From positions 992,001-1,056,000 of the forward strand of contig JAPLFF010000007.1 of the NCBI GenBank assembly GCA_026390775.1: a stretch of 64,000 nucleotides of DNA, written 5' to 3'. The notes beneath the pieces were generated by a model. The model was not told the origin of the DNA. It saw nothing but the letters and a program-made list of their open reading frames with translations, and made no database searches. This stretch comes from Ignavibacteriales bacterium (GTDB taxonomy: Bacteria > Bacteroidota > Ignavibacteria > Ignavibacteriales > Melioribacteraceae). The translations under genes were made by a program, and so were the position numbers. Below are positions 16,787 to 26,497 of this stretch, in pieces. The stretch's first letter is position 1, and each line of letters opens with the position of its first letter.

Positions 16787-18223
16787 ATGTTAAAGAACAT
16801 TAAGTTGTTTTTTACTTCAACGCGTTTCAAGATTACAATTTGGTATTCTTCGCTTTTCCTTCTGCTTGAAGTATTACTTGGTGTAAGTGTTTACATTTAT
16901 CTTTATCACATTTCTCACGTTAACTTGGATCTAAATTTAAAAACACAGGCAAGTGCAATTCTGCGAGTTGTAGAGGAAAAGCATCTTGATCTTGATACGT
17001 TTGAACCTAGCCCTGTTTATAAAAGCGAGGATGAATTAATCTGGGATATTATTTATGATGCCGTTGTATTCAACAGAAGAAATACTTTTATCGAAATCTC
17101 AGCATCGCAAAAATTAATCTATAAGTCTGCAAATCTAGAGCAAAATCATTTGGCTTTTCCGGAAAAAAAGAACGCTGAGTCAATCTTTGATTATAATAAC
17201 GAATTATTATCTAAAGATGTAATCAGAATTTGCCAATTGAAAGGAAAGAGATTTGTTGTGATCGTGGCATATCCGATAGAACATATTGCACAGACCCTTA
17301 ATAATCTGAGAGATATATACATAGTGATGGCGCCAATATTTTTAATTATTTCAATTATTGGCGGCGCGCTTATTTCTACAAAGTCATTATCGCGTATAGA
17401 CGCCATAATTAAAAAGACGGAAGAAATAACTGCGCAGAACTTATCCGAGAAAATTCCCGGCGGCGAATATTTTGATGAGTACGGTAGATTAGTAAACAAA
17501 ATGAATGAAATGATCCTGAGAATAAAAACCTCATTGGATTTTATGAACCAGTTTTCAATTTCTGCCGCACACGAATTAAAAACTCCGCTTACTATACTTA
17601 GAGGCGAGATTGAGATTGCGCTGAAATCGGAAAAAACTCCCGAGCGCTATATTGAAGTGTTAAAAAGTAATTACGAAGAGACTATCCGTTTAACAAAAAT
17701 TGTTGATAACCTCTTTTTTATTTCTAAGAGCGATAACGCTCTTATAACTATAGATAAGAGATGGGTTGAATTAAACTCATTTTTAACTCATCTAGCCCAA
17801 AGTATGAAACTGCTTGGACAAGAAAAAAATATGGATCTTGTCCTTGATCCAACAGCTAAAATCGGTATTGATATTGATCAAGATTTAATAAAACAGGCGT
17901 TATCAAATATTATTGATAATGCATTTAAGTTCGGCGATGAGAACACAACAGTTCTAGTGCGCGCTGCAGAAATTAATAACACAATTAAGATTAGTGTTAC
18001 AAATACAGGCCCGGGAATTCCGAACGAATCCCTTGATAAAATCTTCAATAGATTTTATCGTGTGGATGTTTCAAGAACAAGAAGAACAGGCGGTGTTGGG
18101 CTGGGTCTATCTGTTGTTAAATCTATTATAAATCTTCATGGTGGAAATATTGAAGTGGTTTCTATTCCTAATGGCAAAACAACAATTTCAGTTTCTCTTC
18201 CGAAGAATTACAAGACAATTTAA
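16787..18223 (+). CDS. membrane sensor histidine kinase (HAMP)
   Basis: A 478-residue kinase: helix 1 (about 17-40), periplasmic sensor of about 130 residues, helix 2 (about 178-198), HAMP (about 199-250), phosphoacceptor domain with His262 in SAAHELKTPLTI, and an ATPase domain with N box IIDNAFKFG, G1 NTGPGIPN and G2 GGVGLGLSVVK. Paired with the OmpR-type regulator just upstream. It resembles CusS/heavy-metal-type sensors in layout, but the ligand cannot be read from the sequence. Confidence 0.92.
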   Translation: MLKNIKLFFTSTRFKITIWYSSLFLLLEVLLGVSVYIYLYHISHVNLDLNLKTQASAILRVVEEKHLDLDTFEPSPVYKSEDELIWDIIYDAVVFNRRNTFIEISASQKLIYKSANLEQNHLAFPEKKNAESIFDYNNELLSKDVIRICQLKGKRFVVIVAYPIEHIAQTLNNLRDIYIVMAPIFLIISIIGGALISTKSLSRIDAIIKKTEEITAQNLSEKIPGGEYFDEYGRLVNKMNEMILRIKTSLDFMNQFSISAAHELKTPLTILRGEIEIALKSEKTPERYIEVLKSNYEETIRLTKIVDNLFFISKSDNALITIDKRWVELNSFLTHLAQSMKLLGQEKNMDLVLDPTAKIGIDIDQDLIKQALSNIIDNAFKFGDENTTVLVRAAEINNTIKISVTNTGPGIPNESLDKIFNRFYRVDVSRTRRTGGVGLGLSVVKSIINLHGGNIEVVSIPNGKTTISVSLPKNYKTI

Positions 18224-18408
18224 GCTACTTCAATTTCGAATGACCGTCTCAAACAGTTTATGATCTAAGTCATTCCTTGTTTGAACATGTTGTACGACAG
18301 ATTGACAATAGAAAATGTAAATAGTATTTTCTATTTGATTATAAATTACAAAATAAATTAATTCAACTGTACTTAATAAATTTTTTCAGAACAACTAAAG
18401 GAGAAAGA

Positions 18409-18966
18409 ATGAAATTACAATCAACCATGTTTCGTAACAGTTCTCTTTTCTCAATCGTTTTAATTTTATTTTTATCTACATCATTTATCCAAGCACAGAG
18501 TTATTCTAATAATTCCTCCATATCAGAATCTCCTGCCGCAAGTTCTGGAGTCAATTGGATGGTGGGAGGAAGATTTGGATTATCAATCGGTAGCGGAGGC
18601 GGTGGGTCATCTGCCGGGCTACAACTGGGACCGATGGCTGAAGTTCTTTTTAATAAGAATATCGCTTTAGGTACCGAACTAAATATTAACACTCAAGCTG
18701 GAACTCCAGTTGAGTGGGCGGCATACTTTAAGTATTATTTTGTTACTCAAAATCCATCTATTAAAATATATGGAGACGCAGGAATGGGTTTGTGGTTTTT
18801 AACTGGCGGACCATATATTGGTTTGCGTTTTGGCGGTGGGGCTAATTTCAAAGTTGCAAATAATCTTTATATCCCCGCTGATTTACAATTGGGCCCGGTT
18901 TTCGTCACAGGAGGAAACTTTTTCTATATAGCAATAACAACCGGAATAAGGTACGAGTTACCATAA
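18409..18966 (+). CDS. outer-membrane beta-barrel-like secreted protein
   Basis: A 185-residue protein with a signal peptide ending near SFIQAQS, then alternating Gly/aromatic strands (GGRFGLSIGS, GDAGMGLWFLTGG, YIGLRFGGGANF) that read as a small outer-membrane barrel. AAAGGAGA precedes the ATG. It is followed 30 bases later by a second barrel gene, so the two may be co-expressed. No specific family beyond a beta-barrel domain. Confidence 0.7.
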   Translation: MKLQSTMFRNSSLFSIVLILFLSTSFIQAQSYSNNSSISESPAASSGVNWMVGGRFGLSIGSGGGGSSAGLQLGPMAEVLFNKNIALGTELNINTQAGTPVEWAAYFKYYFVTQNPSIKIYGDAGMGLWFLTGGPYIGLRFGGGANFKVANNLYIPADLQLGPVFVTGGNFFYIAITTGIRYELP

Positions 18967-18996
18967 ATTTAATAACTAAAAGAAGGGTCAAATTCT

Positions 18997-19662
18997 ATGA
19001 AAAAAATTTTACTACCATTTCTATCTATACTACTGATATTATCATTCAGTAATATTAATGCTCAAACACATATCAGTTTCGGTGTTAGAGCTGGATTAAA
19101 TATTGCCAGTCTTTCATTTGATCCAGACATAGCGAGCGGAATTAATAAGTCGTCCCGAACTGGATTTAAATTTGGCGGTGCTCTAGAAGTCGGATTCGCC
19201 CCTATGTTTGCACTCCAAATCGAACCGATGTATTCTCAGGGGGGTTGTGTTCTAGATAACGTTCCTTTTGGTTTTACCAATGGTAAGGTTACTTTTAAAA
19301 TATCATACATCGAAATCCCCATACTGTTTAAAGTAAAGATTCCTGTAAAAGGATCGGTTACCCCTTACGCTTTTGTAGGACCAAATCTGGGCTTAGTGCT
19401 TTCTGCAAACCAGCTAGCCGAAGGAGGTGGGCAGTCTCAAGATACCGACATTAAGGATCAGACGACTTCTATGGTTTTTGCGCTAGATTTTGGAGCTGGC
19501 GCCGGTATTAAGGTCACCCCATTGACCACAGTTATTCTTGACGTTCGTTATTCTTTGGGTTTATCAAACGTATTAAACGATAAGGGCAAACAAGTTAATG
19601 GTCTTAACTCGGTAAAATCGAACGGATTTCAAATTGTAGCTGGAGTGATGTTCGGATTATAA
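18997..19662 (+). CDS. PorT-like outer-membrane beta-barrel protein
   Basis: A 221-residue protein with a signal peptide (MKKILLPFLSILLILSFSNINAQ) and the pattern of the outer-membrane beta-barrel family: HISFGVRAGLNIASLSF, IEPMYSQGG, YIEIPILFKVKI, PYAFVGPNLGLVLSAN, TTVILDVRYSLGLSNV. It follows the two-component genes and another barrel gene. Probably an outer-membrane protein of unknown cargo. Confidence 0.85.
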   Translation: MKKILLPFLSILLILSFSNINAQTHISFGVRAGLNIASLSFDPDIASGINKSSRTGFKFGGALEVGFAPMFALQIEPMYSQGGCVLDNVPFGFTNGKVTFKISYIEIPILFKVKIPVKGSVTPYAFVGPNLGLVLSANQLAEGGGQSQDTDIKDQTTSMVFALDFGAGAGIKVTPLTTVILDVRYSLGLSNVLNDKGKQVNGLNSVKSNGFQIVAGVMFGL

Positions 19663-19686
19663 AATTATAGGATTGTTTAAAAATAT

Positions 19687-19722
19687 AAAGCCGTCACAAG
19701 AAAGTTTTGTGACGGCTTTTTT
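19687..19722. terminator. terminator shared by convergent genes
   Basis: AAAGCCGTCACAA (19687-19699) pairs with TTGTGACGGCTTT (19707-19719) around a short loop, followed by a T-run on the plus strand, with A-rich sequence on the other side. It separates the barrel gene from the RlpA-like gene. Confidence 0.9.
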
Positions 19723-19727
19723 ATTTA

Positions 19728-20207
19728 TCAATTAAGTGTATTAATCGGGTTAGTATCAGAATTTAATAGTACTTCAGAAACTTTCACTTTTATAACACCA
19801 CGGCCAATCATACCGAGATTAAGTGCTGTCCCTTTAGATAAATCTAAATCACGTCCTTCAATGAATGGACCCCTATCATTTATTCTTACAATAACTGATT
19901 TACCATTCTTCAGATTTGTTACTTGAAGGATAGTTCCAAATGGTAATGACTTATGTGCTGCTGTAAGCGCCATTTGATTATACTGTTCGCCGTTTGCCGT
20001 TAACTTTCCGTGAAAGCGCGGACCGTACCAAGATGCGGTCATTACACCCAAATTGTTAAAGTTAACAGATGTCATTATGGGTTCTGCATCTTTGCTTACA
20101 GTTATTTTAGCCACACCATTTATCTCGCCTGCAGAAGTATCGCTAAGATTGAACCCGACACTTACAGCAAACAGACTGATGATGAAACCTATTTTTAACG
20201 TACGCAA
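19728..20207 (-). CDS. rlpA: RlpA-like septal-ring/peptidoglycan protein
   Basis: A 159-residue secreted protein with a hydrophobic signal (residues about 1-24) and a double-psi beta-barrel domain of the RlpA family (about 60-150): [61 protein letters not shown]. RlpA enzymes cleave naked glycan strands in some species and are structural in others. The SPOR domain of longer RlpA proteins is absent, so this is the short form. Confidence 0.88.
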   Translation of the reverse strand: MRTLKIGFIISLFAVSVGFNLSDTSAGEINGVAKITVSKDAEPIMTSVNFNNLGVMTASWYGPRFHGKLTANGEQYNQMALTAAHKSLPFGTILQVTNLKNGKSVIVRINDRGPFIEGRDLDLSKGTALNLGMIGRGVIKVKVSEVLLNSDTNPINTLN

Positions 20208-20282
20208 ATTTTACCTCTTTTTTTGTTGAACATACCTTTTAGTTGGAGTAATGGAAAACTTTAGGTGAAAATACAGGTGGAG

Positions 20283-20624
20283 TTAATTTTTCAGATACGT
20301 AAGAAGTCTAAGGCTGGTTCTTCTTAGATTTTCTTTAGTAAAAAGATTTTGTTGAAGGAAAAATTCTTTAGCTAGATTCTGATGTTGAGTTAAGTCCGCT
20401 GAAGATACAAATTTATCATAAAACAAAGATTTTCCAGATTGGTTGTTAAGATCTGAAGCATTGATAAAAAAACCATCAATATTATGACTCAGGCTTTGGT
20501 TTAAAACAGACTGATTCACTTTTATAACCAAGTCCTTTTTATCAGTATTGGTTCTTGCGTATAAAGTGAAAGTCGAGACGAGCATTAACCAAACAACAAA
20601 ATATGTCAGATTTCTATACTTCAA
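20283..20624 (-). CDS. secreted hypothetical protein
   Basis: A 113-residue protein with a signal peptide (LTYFVVWLMLVSTFTLYA) and a small helical, Asn/Ser/Lys-rich mature region. I recognise no family. It lies upstream of the RlpA-like gene on the same strand with a 75-base gap, so a shared transcript is possible. A perfect 8-bp dyad sits about 32-53 bases upstream of its start. Confidence 0.55.
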   Translation of the reverse strand: MKYRNLTYFVVWLMLVSTFTLYARTNTDKKDLVIKVNQSVLNQSLSHNIDGFFINASDLNNQSGKSLFYDKFVSSADLTQHQNLAKEFFLQQNLFTKENLRRTSLRLLTYLKN

Positions 20625-21022
20625 TTGATAATCTATTAGTTATTGAAAACTTACATCCTAAATTTAATCATTTAGGAAATCTCAGCCAATCTTTGAATGG
20701 GACTGAAATCACAATTCAAAAAATAAATTAGTTAAAAACTTCGTTTTTAAGCGATTTATGAGATCGGAGATTTTTTTTATACTTTTAAACCATTTGAGTC
20801 CGGCTGACTGGTCTAAAAAGAAGTTATTAAGTCTTAAGCAGACTGTTTCCTCTTTAGTGGAGATTTGCGATCGTTCTAAATAACAGTTTAATAAGCAAAA
20901 GCAACCGGTGAATTTTATGATAATTAATCATCCAATAGATTTATAAATAAAGTAATCTTGTAACTTCCAATTTACAGTCATAACCATTTTTCATAATTTA
21001 CTCTTAACAAACTAAGATTATA
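20625..21022. other. gene-free region with several dyads
   Basis: About 400 bases between divergently read genes. It holds a dyad at 20656-20677, an AT-rich hairpin TTAAAAAC/GTTTTTAA at 20732-20750, and a 5-bp hairpin AGTCT/AGACT at 20830-20844. No tRNA cloverleaf or convincing small ORF is seen. Confidence 0.4.
20656..20677. promoter_or_regulatory. 8-bp inverted repeat, possible operator
   Basis: TCCTAAAT-ttaatc-ATTTAGGA, a perfect two-fold dyad 32 bases upstream of the 20624 start. The half-site spacing fits a dimeric regulator, but no regulator is identified. Confidence 0.35.
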
Positions 21023-22486
21023 ATGAGAAACATTTGCGCCTTTATTCCTTATTTAAATAATTCAATTACCAGTGGTATTGTGCAAGTGCTTTCTGCTTCT
21101 CAGCACATAGAAAAGATATTTATCCTTTCTGAGCTCAATTTAGGATTTAATAGTGATAAGGTTCTGGAACTATCTATTGATCATTTTAAGAGTACTAACT
21201 CAATAAGAGTTATGGCGAAAAGCACTGAATCTGAATATGTGCTTCTTGTTACTCAACCAGTAGAAATTAATTTAGGCATTTATTCACTTGAAAGATTTTT
21301 AAGAATCGCACAAGAGATTCAAGCTGGGATACTCTACTCAAATTATTATGAAATTAAAAATAATAAGACTCAGCAACATCCAACCATAGATTATCAACCG
21401 GGCAGCATACGCGATGATTTCAATTTTGGCCCCTTACTTTTTATTAACACAAAAGCATTGAAGAATACTGTATCCTCTATGAAAGAAGATTACTCGTTTT
21501 CAGGGCTTTATGATTTACGACTTAATATTTCACGGTTTAATTCTATACTTCGAATTCCGGAATATTTATATACATCCTATGAACAGGATCTAAGAAATTC
21601 AGGTGAAAAGCAGTTTGACTACGTGAATCCGGATAACCGTTCTATACAAATTGAAATGGAGAAAGTCGCAACTGATCACTTAAAAAAAATAAATGCATTT
21701 TTGAGGCCAACTTTTAAGACTGTTGATTTGATGAATAGTTCTTTCGACACAGAAGCTTCCATAATTATCCCGGTAAAGAATAGAATAAAAACAATTGGAG
21801 AGGCTGTAACTTCTGCACTTAAACAAATAACTAATTTCCGCTTTAATATAATTGTTGTTGACAATCATTCAACTGACGGAACAACAGAGCTTCTAAAAAC
21901 TCTTTCTGCAAAACACGAACAACTGATTCATATTATTCCATCAAGAGAAGATTTATTAATTGGCGGATGCTGGAATGAAGCCATCAACAATAAAGCTTGC
22001 GGCAAATTTGCTGTTCAACTTGATAGCGACGATGTTTACTACGATGGGAATACACTTCATAAAATAATTGATACATTCTATAGAGAAAAATGTGCAATGG
22101 TCATCGGTTCTTATATTCTAACAGATTTTTCTCTAAATCAAATTCCGCCCGGATTAATTGATCACAAAGAATGGAGCAATGATAACGGTTCTAACAACGC
22201 ACTTCGAGTTAACGGCTTAGGCGCACCTCGGGCTTTTTATACACCACTACTTAGAGAAATAATAATTCCAAATGTCAGCTATGGTGAAGATTATTATTTG
22301 GGAATTACGATTTCGAGGGAATATAAGATTGGAAGAATCTACGAGCCAATTTATTATTGCAGACGTTGGGAAGAAAACACCGACTCTCTTCTTGATATTA
22401 ATAAACTGAATCTGAACAATCTTTATAAGGATCGCCTTCGTACATTCGAAATATTAACGAGGCAAAAAATGAATAAATCTAAATGA
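21023..22486 (+). CDS. two-module glycosyltransferase (GT2 C-terminal domain)
   Basis: A 487-residue protein. The C-terminal half (from about 240) is a GT-A family 2 glycosyltransferase: [29 protein letters not shown], and the metal/nucleotide site [12 protein letters not shown]. The N-terminal half also looks GT-A-like ([19 protein letters not shown]) but lacks a clear DxD. Its stop overlaps the start of the next gene (ATGA), so the two are coupled. Likely acts on a nucleotide-sugar donor for a surface polysaccharide or storage compound. Confidence 0.85.
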   Translation: MRNICAFIPYLNNSITSGIVQVLSASQHIEKIFILSELNLGFNSDKVLELSIDHFKSTNSIRVMAKSTESEYVLLVTQPVEINLGIYSLERFLRIAQEIQAGILYSNYYEIKNNKTQQHPTIDYQPGSIRDDFNFGPLLFINTKALKNTVSSMKEDYSFSGLYDLRLNISRFNSILRIPEYLYTSYEQDLRNSGEKQFDYVNPDNRSIQIEMEKVATDHLKKINAFLRPTFKTVDLMNSSFDTEASIIIPVKNRIKTIGEAVTSALKQITNFRFNIIVVDNHSTDGTTELLKTLSAKHEQLIHIIPSREDLLIGGCWNEAINNKACGKFAVQLDSDDVYYDGNTLHKIIDTFYREKCAMVIGSYILTDFSLNQIPPGLIDHKEWSNDNGSNNALRVNGLGAPRAFYTPLLREIIIPNVSYGEDYYLGITISREYKIGRIYEPIYYCRRWEENTDSLLDINKLNLNNLYKDRLRTFEILTRQKMNKSK

Positions 22487-23478
22487 TCATCAACGACAAA
22501 CCCGAAAGAAATGCCAGCGCTGATTGGTGGGCAGAGCAATCTAAAAAACTGCTCGAAGACCAAAGACAATCTTGGCCATTACTAAATGAGAATTATCAAA
22601 ATTTTTCTTCTACTAAAATTCGAACTTTTGAATTTGATGGTTTTGAAATAAAAGTTCAGTTTAACCCCGCCAGAATAAAATCATCTTCTGCGGATGTAAG
22701 TGAAGATGCTATCAAATCGCGCAAATGTTTTTTGTGTCTTGATAATCTTCCGAAAGAACAAACAGCTTTAGGTTACAATAAGAATTTTGTTGTTCTTGCT
22801 AATCCATACCCGATCTTTCCGGAACATTTTACGATTTCAAAAAAAAATCATATGCCGCAAACTTTGATCGGAAATTTTGCGGAGATGCTTGTTCTTTCCC
22901 GTGATCTCGACAAGTATTATTCGGTTTTTTATAATGGACCAAAATGCGGTTCCTCCGCGCCGGATCATATGCATTTTCAGGCAGTAACAAAAAATGTGAT
23001 GCCGGTAGAAATTGAATTCGATAAAATGATAAATTTATTTTCTAAAGAAGTTTTGCGAAACAGAAAAATAGAGGTTCGTTTTTTTGAAAAACATTTGCGT
23101 TACTTTATTTCCTTCGAATCCAGAGACAAAGGTGAATTGCTTTATGTTTTCAAAACTTTAATCTATGCACTTAGAAAGATATCTCCTCCGCATGAAGAGC
23201 CTCTAATAAACATGCTGGCGAATTACCAGGAAAATATTTGGCGTTTAGTTTTCTTCCCCCGAAGCAAACACAGACCAAAACAGTTTTTTGCATATGGCGA
23301 TAATCAGTTGCTAATTAGTCCTGCCACCGTTGATATGAGCGGTTTAATTATTACCCCGCGTGAAGAAGATTTCTTAAAAATTACCAGAGACGATGTGATT
23401 GATATTTACAAACAAGTAACTATAACAAAAGAATATTTTGAATTTCTAAGAAAGAAAATAGGTGAGATATTTATTTAG
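22483..23478 (+). CDS. DUF4922 protein, GalT/Ap4A-phosphorylase-like
   Basis: A 331-residue DUF4922-type protein. Seen directly: a CFLC pair (Cys82, Cys85) and a histidine-triad variant HMHFQ (His162, His164, Gln166). The CxxC-then-HxHxQ layout is the one in galactose-1-phosphate uridylyltransferase and Ap4A/GDP-hexose phosphorylases, where the middle His carries the nucleotidyl group. It overlaps the glycosyltransferase by four bases. I infer a nucleotidyl-transfer or phosphorolysis step in sugar-nucleotide metabolism coupled to the glycosyltransferase. Confidence 0.72.
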   Translation: MIINDKPERNASADWWAEQSKKLLEDQRQSWPLLNENYQNFSSTKIRTFEFDGFEIKVQFNPARIKSSSADVSEDAIKSRKCFLCLDNLPKEQTALGYNKNFVVLANPYPIFPEHFTISKKNHMPQTLIGNFAEMLVLSRDLDKYYSVFYNGPKCGSSAPDHMHFQAVTKNVMPVEIEFDKMINLFSKEVLRNRKIEVRFFEKHLRYFISFESRDKGELLYVFKTLIYALRKISPPHEEPLINMLANYQENIWRLVFFPRSKHRPKQFFAYGDNQLLISPATVDMSGLIITPREEDFLKITRDDVIDIYKQVTITKEYFEFLRKKIGEIFI

Positions 23479-23514
23479 ATATGAAAACAGTTAATAGCAA
23501 GGAATAAAAAAACA

Positions 23515-24657
23515 TTACAATACCTTAACTGCTATTACGCTTATATCATCATCCATCTCTCCGCCGGTATAATCAAAAATTTCTTTTTGCATCTGAGCTA
23601 GTGAGTCTTCGTTCGGATTTAATTCTTCTAAAAACTTCATCAAGTGATCTTCCGAATAAAGTTCACCGGCTGTGTTTCTCGCTTCAGTAATTCCATCAGT
23701 AACTAAAAATAGTTCGTCCCCCTTATTTAGTTTCAATTCAACATCCTCATATTCTCCCGATTTACTAAATCCAAGAAGAACACCTTTAGAAATTATTCTC
23801 TCAACGGTTTTTGATTTATATATCAGCGGTAGATCTCCTGCTCCGGAGTAGCGTGCAATTTTATTTTTTTTGTCAAGAATAATTACTGAAAGCGTGATAA
23901 ACACTTCGGAAATTCTTTCATCCTTAAAAACAGATTCGTTTACTTTGTGCAGTATGTGGCTTGGTTGATAATCTTTGGATGATTCAAGCACAAACCGTGC
24001 GGCACTGCGCACATAGCCGGCATAAGCAACCGCAAAATACCAGGCGCCCCATCGTTTACCCATTACATCTCCCAAAATTATTGCTATATGATCATCGTCC
24101 ATTTTAAAGTAATCAATAAAATCCCCACCGGGAACATTTTTGAAGGGCAAGTGCCAATGCTTGATTTGAAATCCTTCGAACTGCGGAAATTCTTCCGGAA
24201 CAACTTTAGCTCCCATTGAGTCCGCAGCTTTTTGAACTTCATCAACAACTTTTACCCGTTCTTTTTCAAGACTTTTCAAAATTGCGGATACTTTTGCAAT
24301 TACAACTTTGGGACTGGATGTTTTAATAATATAGTCTTCTATTTCAAGATCAAATCCTTGAAGAATATCTTCCTCTTCTCCTTTTGCTGTAAGAAAGACA
24401 AATGGAATTTGTTTGAGTTCGGGATTTGCCAATAAGCGTTTACGAAATTCGTATCCGTCAACCTCAGGCATCATTACGTCGCTGATTATAAGATCCGGCT
24501 TTATTTTTTCTGCCAGCTCAAAACCTTCTCTTCCGTTACCAGCTACCTCACAACGAAACCCCGCCTTTGTTAAATTGAAAGTAAAAAGCTTAGCAATGTT
24601 AAATTCGTCTTCAACTAATAAGATTGTGTTTACGGATTTATTATTTTCTTGTGTCAC
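23515..24657 (-). CDS. response regulator fused to PP2C (RsbU/SpoIIE) phosphatase
   Basis: A 380-residue protein: receiver domain (1-130, phospho-Asp60 in LIISDVMMPE), short coiled linker (about 125-150), and a PP2C/SpoIIE phosphatase (about 170-380). Metal-binding Asp motifs are visible: VPGGDFIDYFKMD, IAIILGDVMGKRWGA, FLVTDGITEARN and MDDDISVIAV. In the known partner-switching scheme such a phosphatase dephosphorylates a STAS protein; a STAS gene is adjacent. It reads the same way as the following STAS, NtrC and kinase genes. Confidence 0.92.
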   Translation of the reverse strand: MTQENNKSVNTILLVEDEFNIAKLFTFNLTKAGFRCEVAGNGREGFELAEKIKPDLIISDVMMPEVDGYEFRKRLLANPELKQIPFVFLTAKGEEEDILQGFDLEIEDYIIKTSSPKVVIAKVSAILKSLEKERVKVVDEVQKAADSMGAKVVPEEFPQFEGFQIKHWHLPFKNVPGGDFIDYFKMDDDHIAIILGDVMGKRWGAWYFAVAYAGYVRSAARFVLESSKDYQPSHILHKVNESVFKDERISEVFITLSVIILDKKNKIARYSGAGDLPLIYKSKTVERIISKGVLLGFSKSGEYEDVELKLNKGDELFLVTDGITEARNTAGELYSEDHLMKFLEELNPNEDSLAQMQKEIFDYTGGEMDDDISVIAVKVL

Positions 24658-24735
24658 TGGCTTTCCAAAAATATTATTTGCAATTATTAAAGATTCTTCT
24701 CCGGCTAAAGCAAGATCAGAATCATCGCTACATTA

Positions 24736-25077
24736 TCATTTATGAAAACTTTTTATTGCGTCTTGTAATTCACTATACGATTCAAATACTCTGAACAATC
24801 TTGTCAATTCAAACATAGAGCGAACATTAGGTTTGAACCCGACTAATTTTAGATCTCCCCCAAGTTTAGCAACTTTTTTTAATGTGTTGACAATTATCCC
24901 GAGAAATGTTGAATCAAGATATTCTACTGATGTAAGATCAATTATTACCTTTCTATAACCGCTGTCAATCTTATCGTTAACTTGTCTTTTCAATTCCTCG
25001 GCTTCAAGAAGAGTGGCTCTATCAAAATTTACAATCTCAACAATAATATCATCAATTGTTTCTTCAATTATGCTCAT
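24736..25077 (-). CDS. STAS-domain anti-sigma-factor antagonist-like protein
   Basis: A 113-residue single STAS domain with the helix-start motif VEYLDSTFLGIIVNTLKKV, where RsbV/SpoIIAA proteins have DSSGLG and the phosphorylated Ser. It sits between the NtrC regulator gene and the receiver-PP2C phosphatase gene. I infer that it is the phosphatase's substrate in a partner-switch; no RsbW-type kinase is visible within the window. Confidence 0.88.
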   Translation of the reverse strand: MSIIEETIDDIIVEIVNFDRATLLEAEELKRQVNDKIDSGYRKVIIDLTSVEYLDSTFLGIIVNTLKKVAKLGGDLKLVGFKPNVRSMFELTRLFRVFESYSELQDAIKSFHK

Positions 25078-25094
25078 GGTCTACCTTTAATTTT

Positions 25095-26477
25095 TCAATC
25101 CTTTGGTGATTCGATTTTATATTTATCCATTAGACGGTAAAGTGTTGCTCTGCCAATTTTAAGTTTACGTGCGGCTTCAACAATGTTACCTTCCGTTACT
25201 TTTAATGCATGCCTAATGGCTTCTTCCTTTAATTTTTCGAAAGGAACTACGGGTGAATCCTCGCCGAAGAGAACTCCGTTAGTGTTTGAACTCGGTGTTC
25301 CTAAAGCTCCGGAAATATTTGCCGGCAGGACATCAGCTTCAATATAATCTCCATCACTTAAAATCATACATCGCTCTATAGTGTTCTCAAGTTCTCGCAC
25401 ATTTCCCGGCCAATCATAATCGTACATAATTTTTAGAGCTGCCTTGCTTACATTTTTTATTTCTTTACCGATCTTCTTATTAAATATTTTCATGAAGTGA
25501 TCAATTAAAATTACTATGTCGCCTTTTCTTTCTCTTAAAGGGAGAATATGTATTGGGAATGAGCTAAGTCGGTAATAGAGATCTTCTCTAAACTGTTTAT
25601 TATCCACTGCTAATTTAAGATCACGATTAGTTGCGGAAATAATTCTTACATCTGTTTTAATAACTTCGTTTCCACCAACGCGTTCAAATTCTTTTTGTTG
25701 AATTACTCTTAGAATTTTTGCTTGAAGAGACATTTCCATTTCGCCTATTTCGTCAAGGAAAATTGATCCTCCTTTTGCAAGTTCAAACTTTCCAATTTTT
25801 CTAACATGAGCTCCTGTAAATGCGCCTTTTTCATGACCAAATAATTCGCTTTCCAAGAGTTCGCGCGGAATGGAAGCGCAATTTACAACAACAAAGGGTG
25901 CGGTTTTTCTCTTTCCATTAAAATGTATTGCGCGTGCTACCAACTCTTTGCCTGTTCCGCTTTCTCCGGTAATTAATACTGTGATTTCGTTATCAAGTAC
26001 TTTTGATACCATCTTAAAAGCTTCCTGCATTTTTTTATCTGCAGAGATGATGTTATCAAAACTATATTCTTTCTCAATATTTTCTTTTAGCTTTTCAAGT
26101 TCACGTTCCAGATCATAATTTTTAATTGCATTTCTAATTGCCGGTCCAAGACGGTTCTTATCTATTGGTTTAGGAAAGTAATCGAACGCTCCAAGACGAA
26201 TAGATTCAAGTGCAACTTCTACGCTTCCCTGAGCCGATAACATTATTATTGGCAGGTGCGGACTCTTTTGCTTCATCCTGTTAAGAACTTCATTGCCGTT
26301 AATATCAGGAAGCATTATATCAAGAAGAACCAAATCGGGATTGTCGGAAAAAGAATTTAGCGCATCTGTTCCGGTTGTAAAAGTTTTGATTCTGTAATTC
26401 CATTGATTTTTAACCCAATGAGTAAGCATTTTTTGAATTGAGTCTTCGTCATCAATAATAAAGATTAATTTTTCCAA
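25095..26477 (-). CDS. sigma-54-dependent NtrC-type response regulator
   Basis: A 460-residue regulator: receiver (1-120, phospho-Asp53 in LVLLDIMLPD), AAA+ domain (about 145-380) with canonical GESGTGKE and GAFTGA, and a Fis-type DNA-binding helix pair at the C-terminus (NIVEAARKLKIGRATLYRL). It sits 20 bases after the PAS kinase gene and before the STAS gene, all on the minus strand. It should activate sigma-54 promoters in response to the kinase. Confidence 0.93.
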   Translation of the reverse strand: MEKLIFIIDDEDSIQKMLTHWVKNQWNYRIKTFTTGTDALNSFSDNPDLVLLDIMLPDINGNEVLNRMKQKSPHLPIIMLSAQGSVEVALESIRLGAFDYFPKPIDKNRLGPAIRNAIKNYDLERELEKLKENIEKEYSFDNIISADKKMQEAFKMVSKVLDNEITVLITGESGTGKELVARAIHFNGKRKTAPFVVVNCASIPRELLESELFGHEKGAFTGAHVRKIGKFELAKGGSIFLDEIGEMEMSLQAKILRVIQQKEFERVGGNEVIKTDVRIISATNRDLKLAVDNKQFREDLYYRLSSFPIHILPLRERKGDIVILIDHFMKIFNKKIGKEIKNVSKAALKIMYDYDWPGNVRELENTIERCMILSDGDYIEADVLPANISGALGTPSSNTNGVLFGEDSPVVPFEKLKEEAIRHALKVTEGNIVEAARKLKIGRATLYRLMDKYKIESPKD

Positions 26478-26497
26478 TTTTTCCCTCGGCTGTATTT

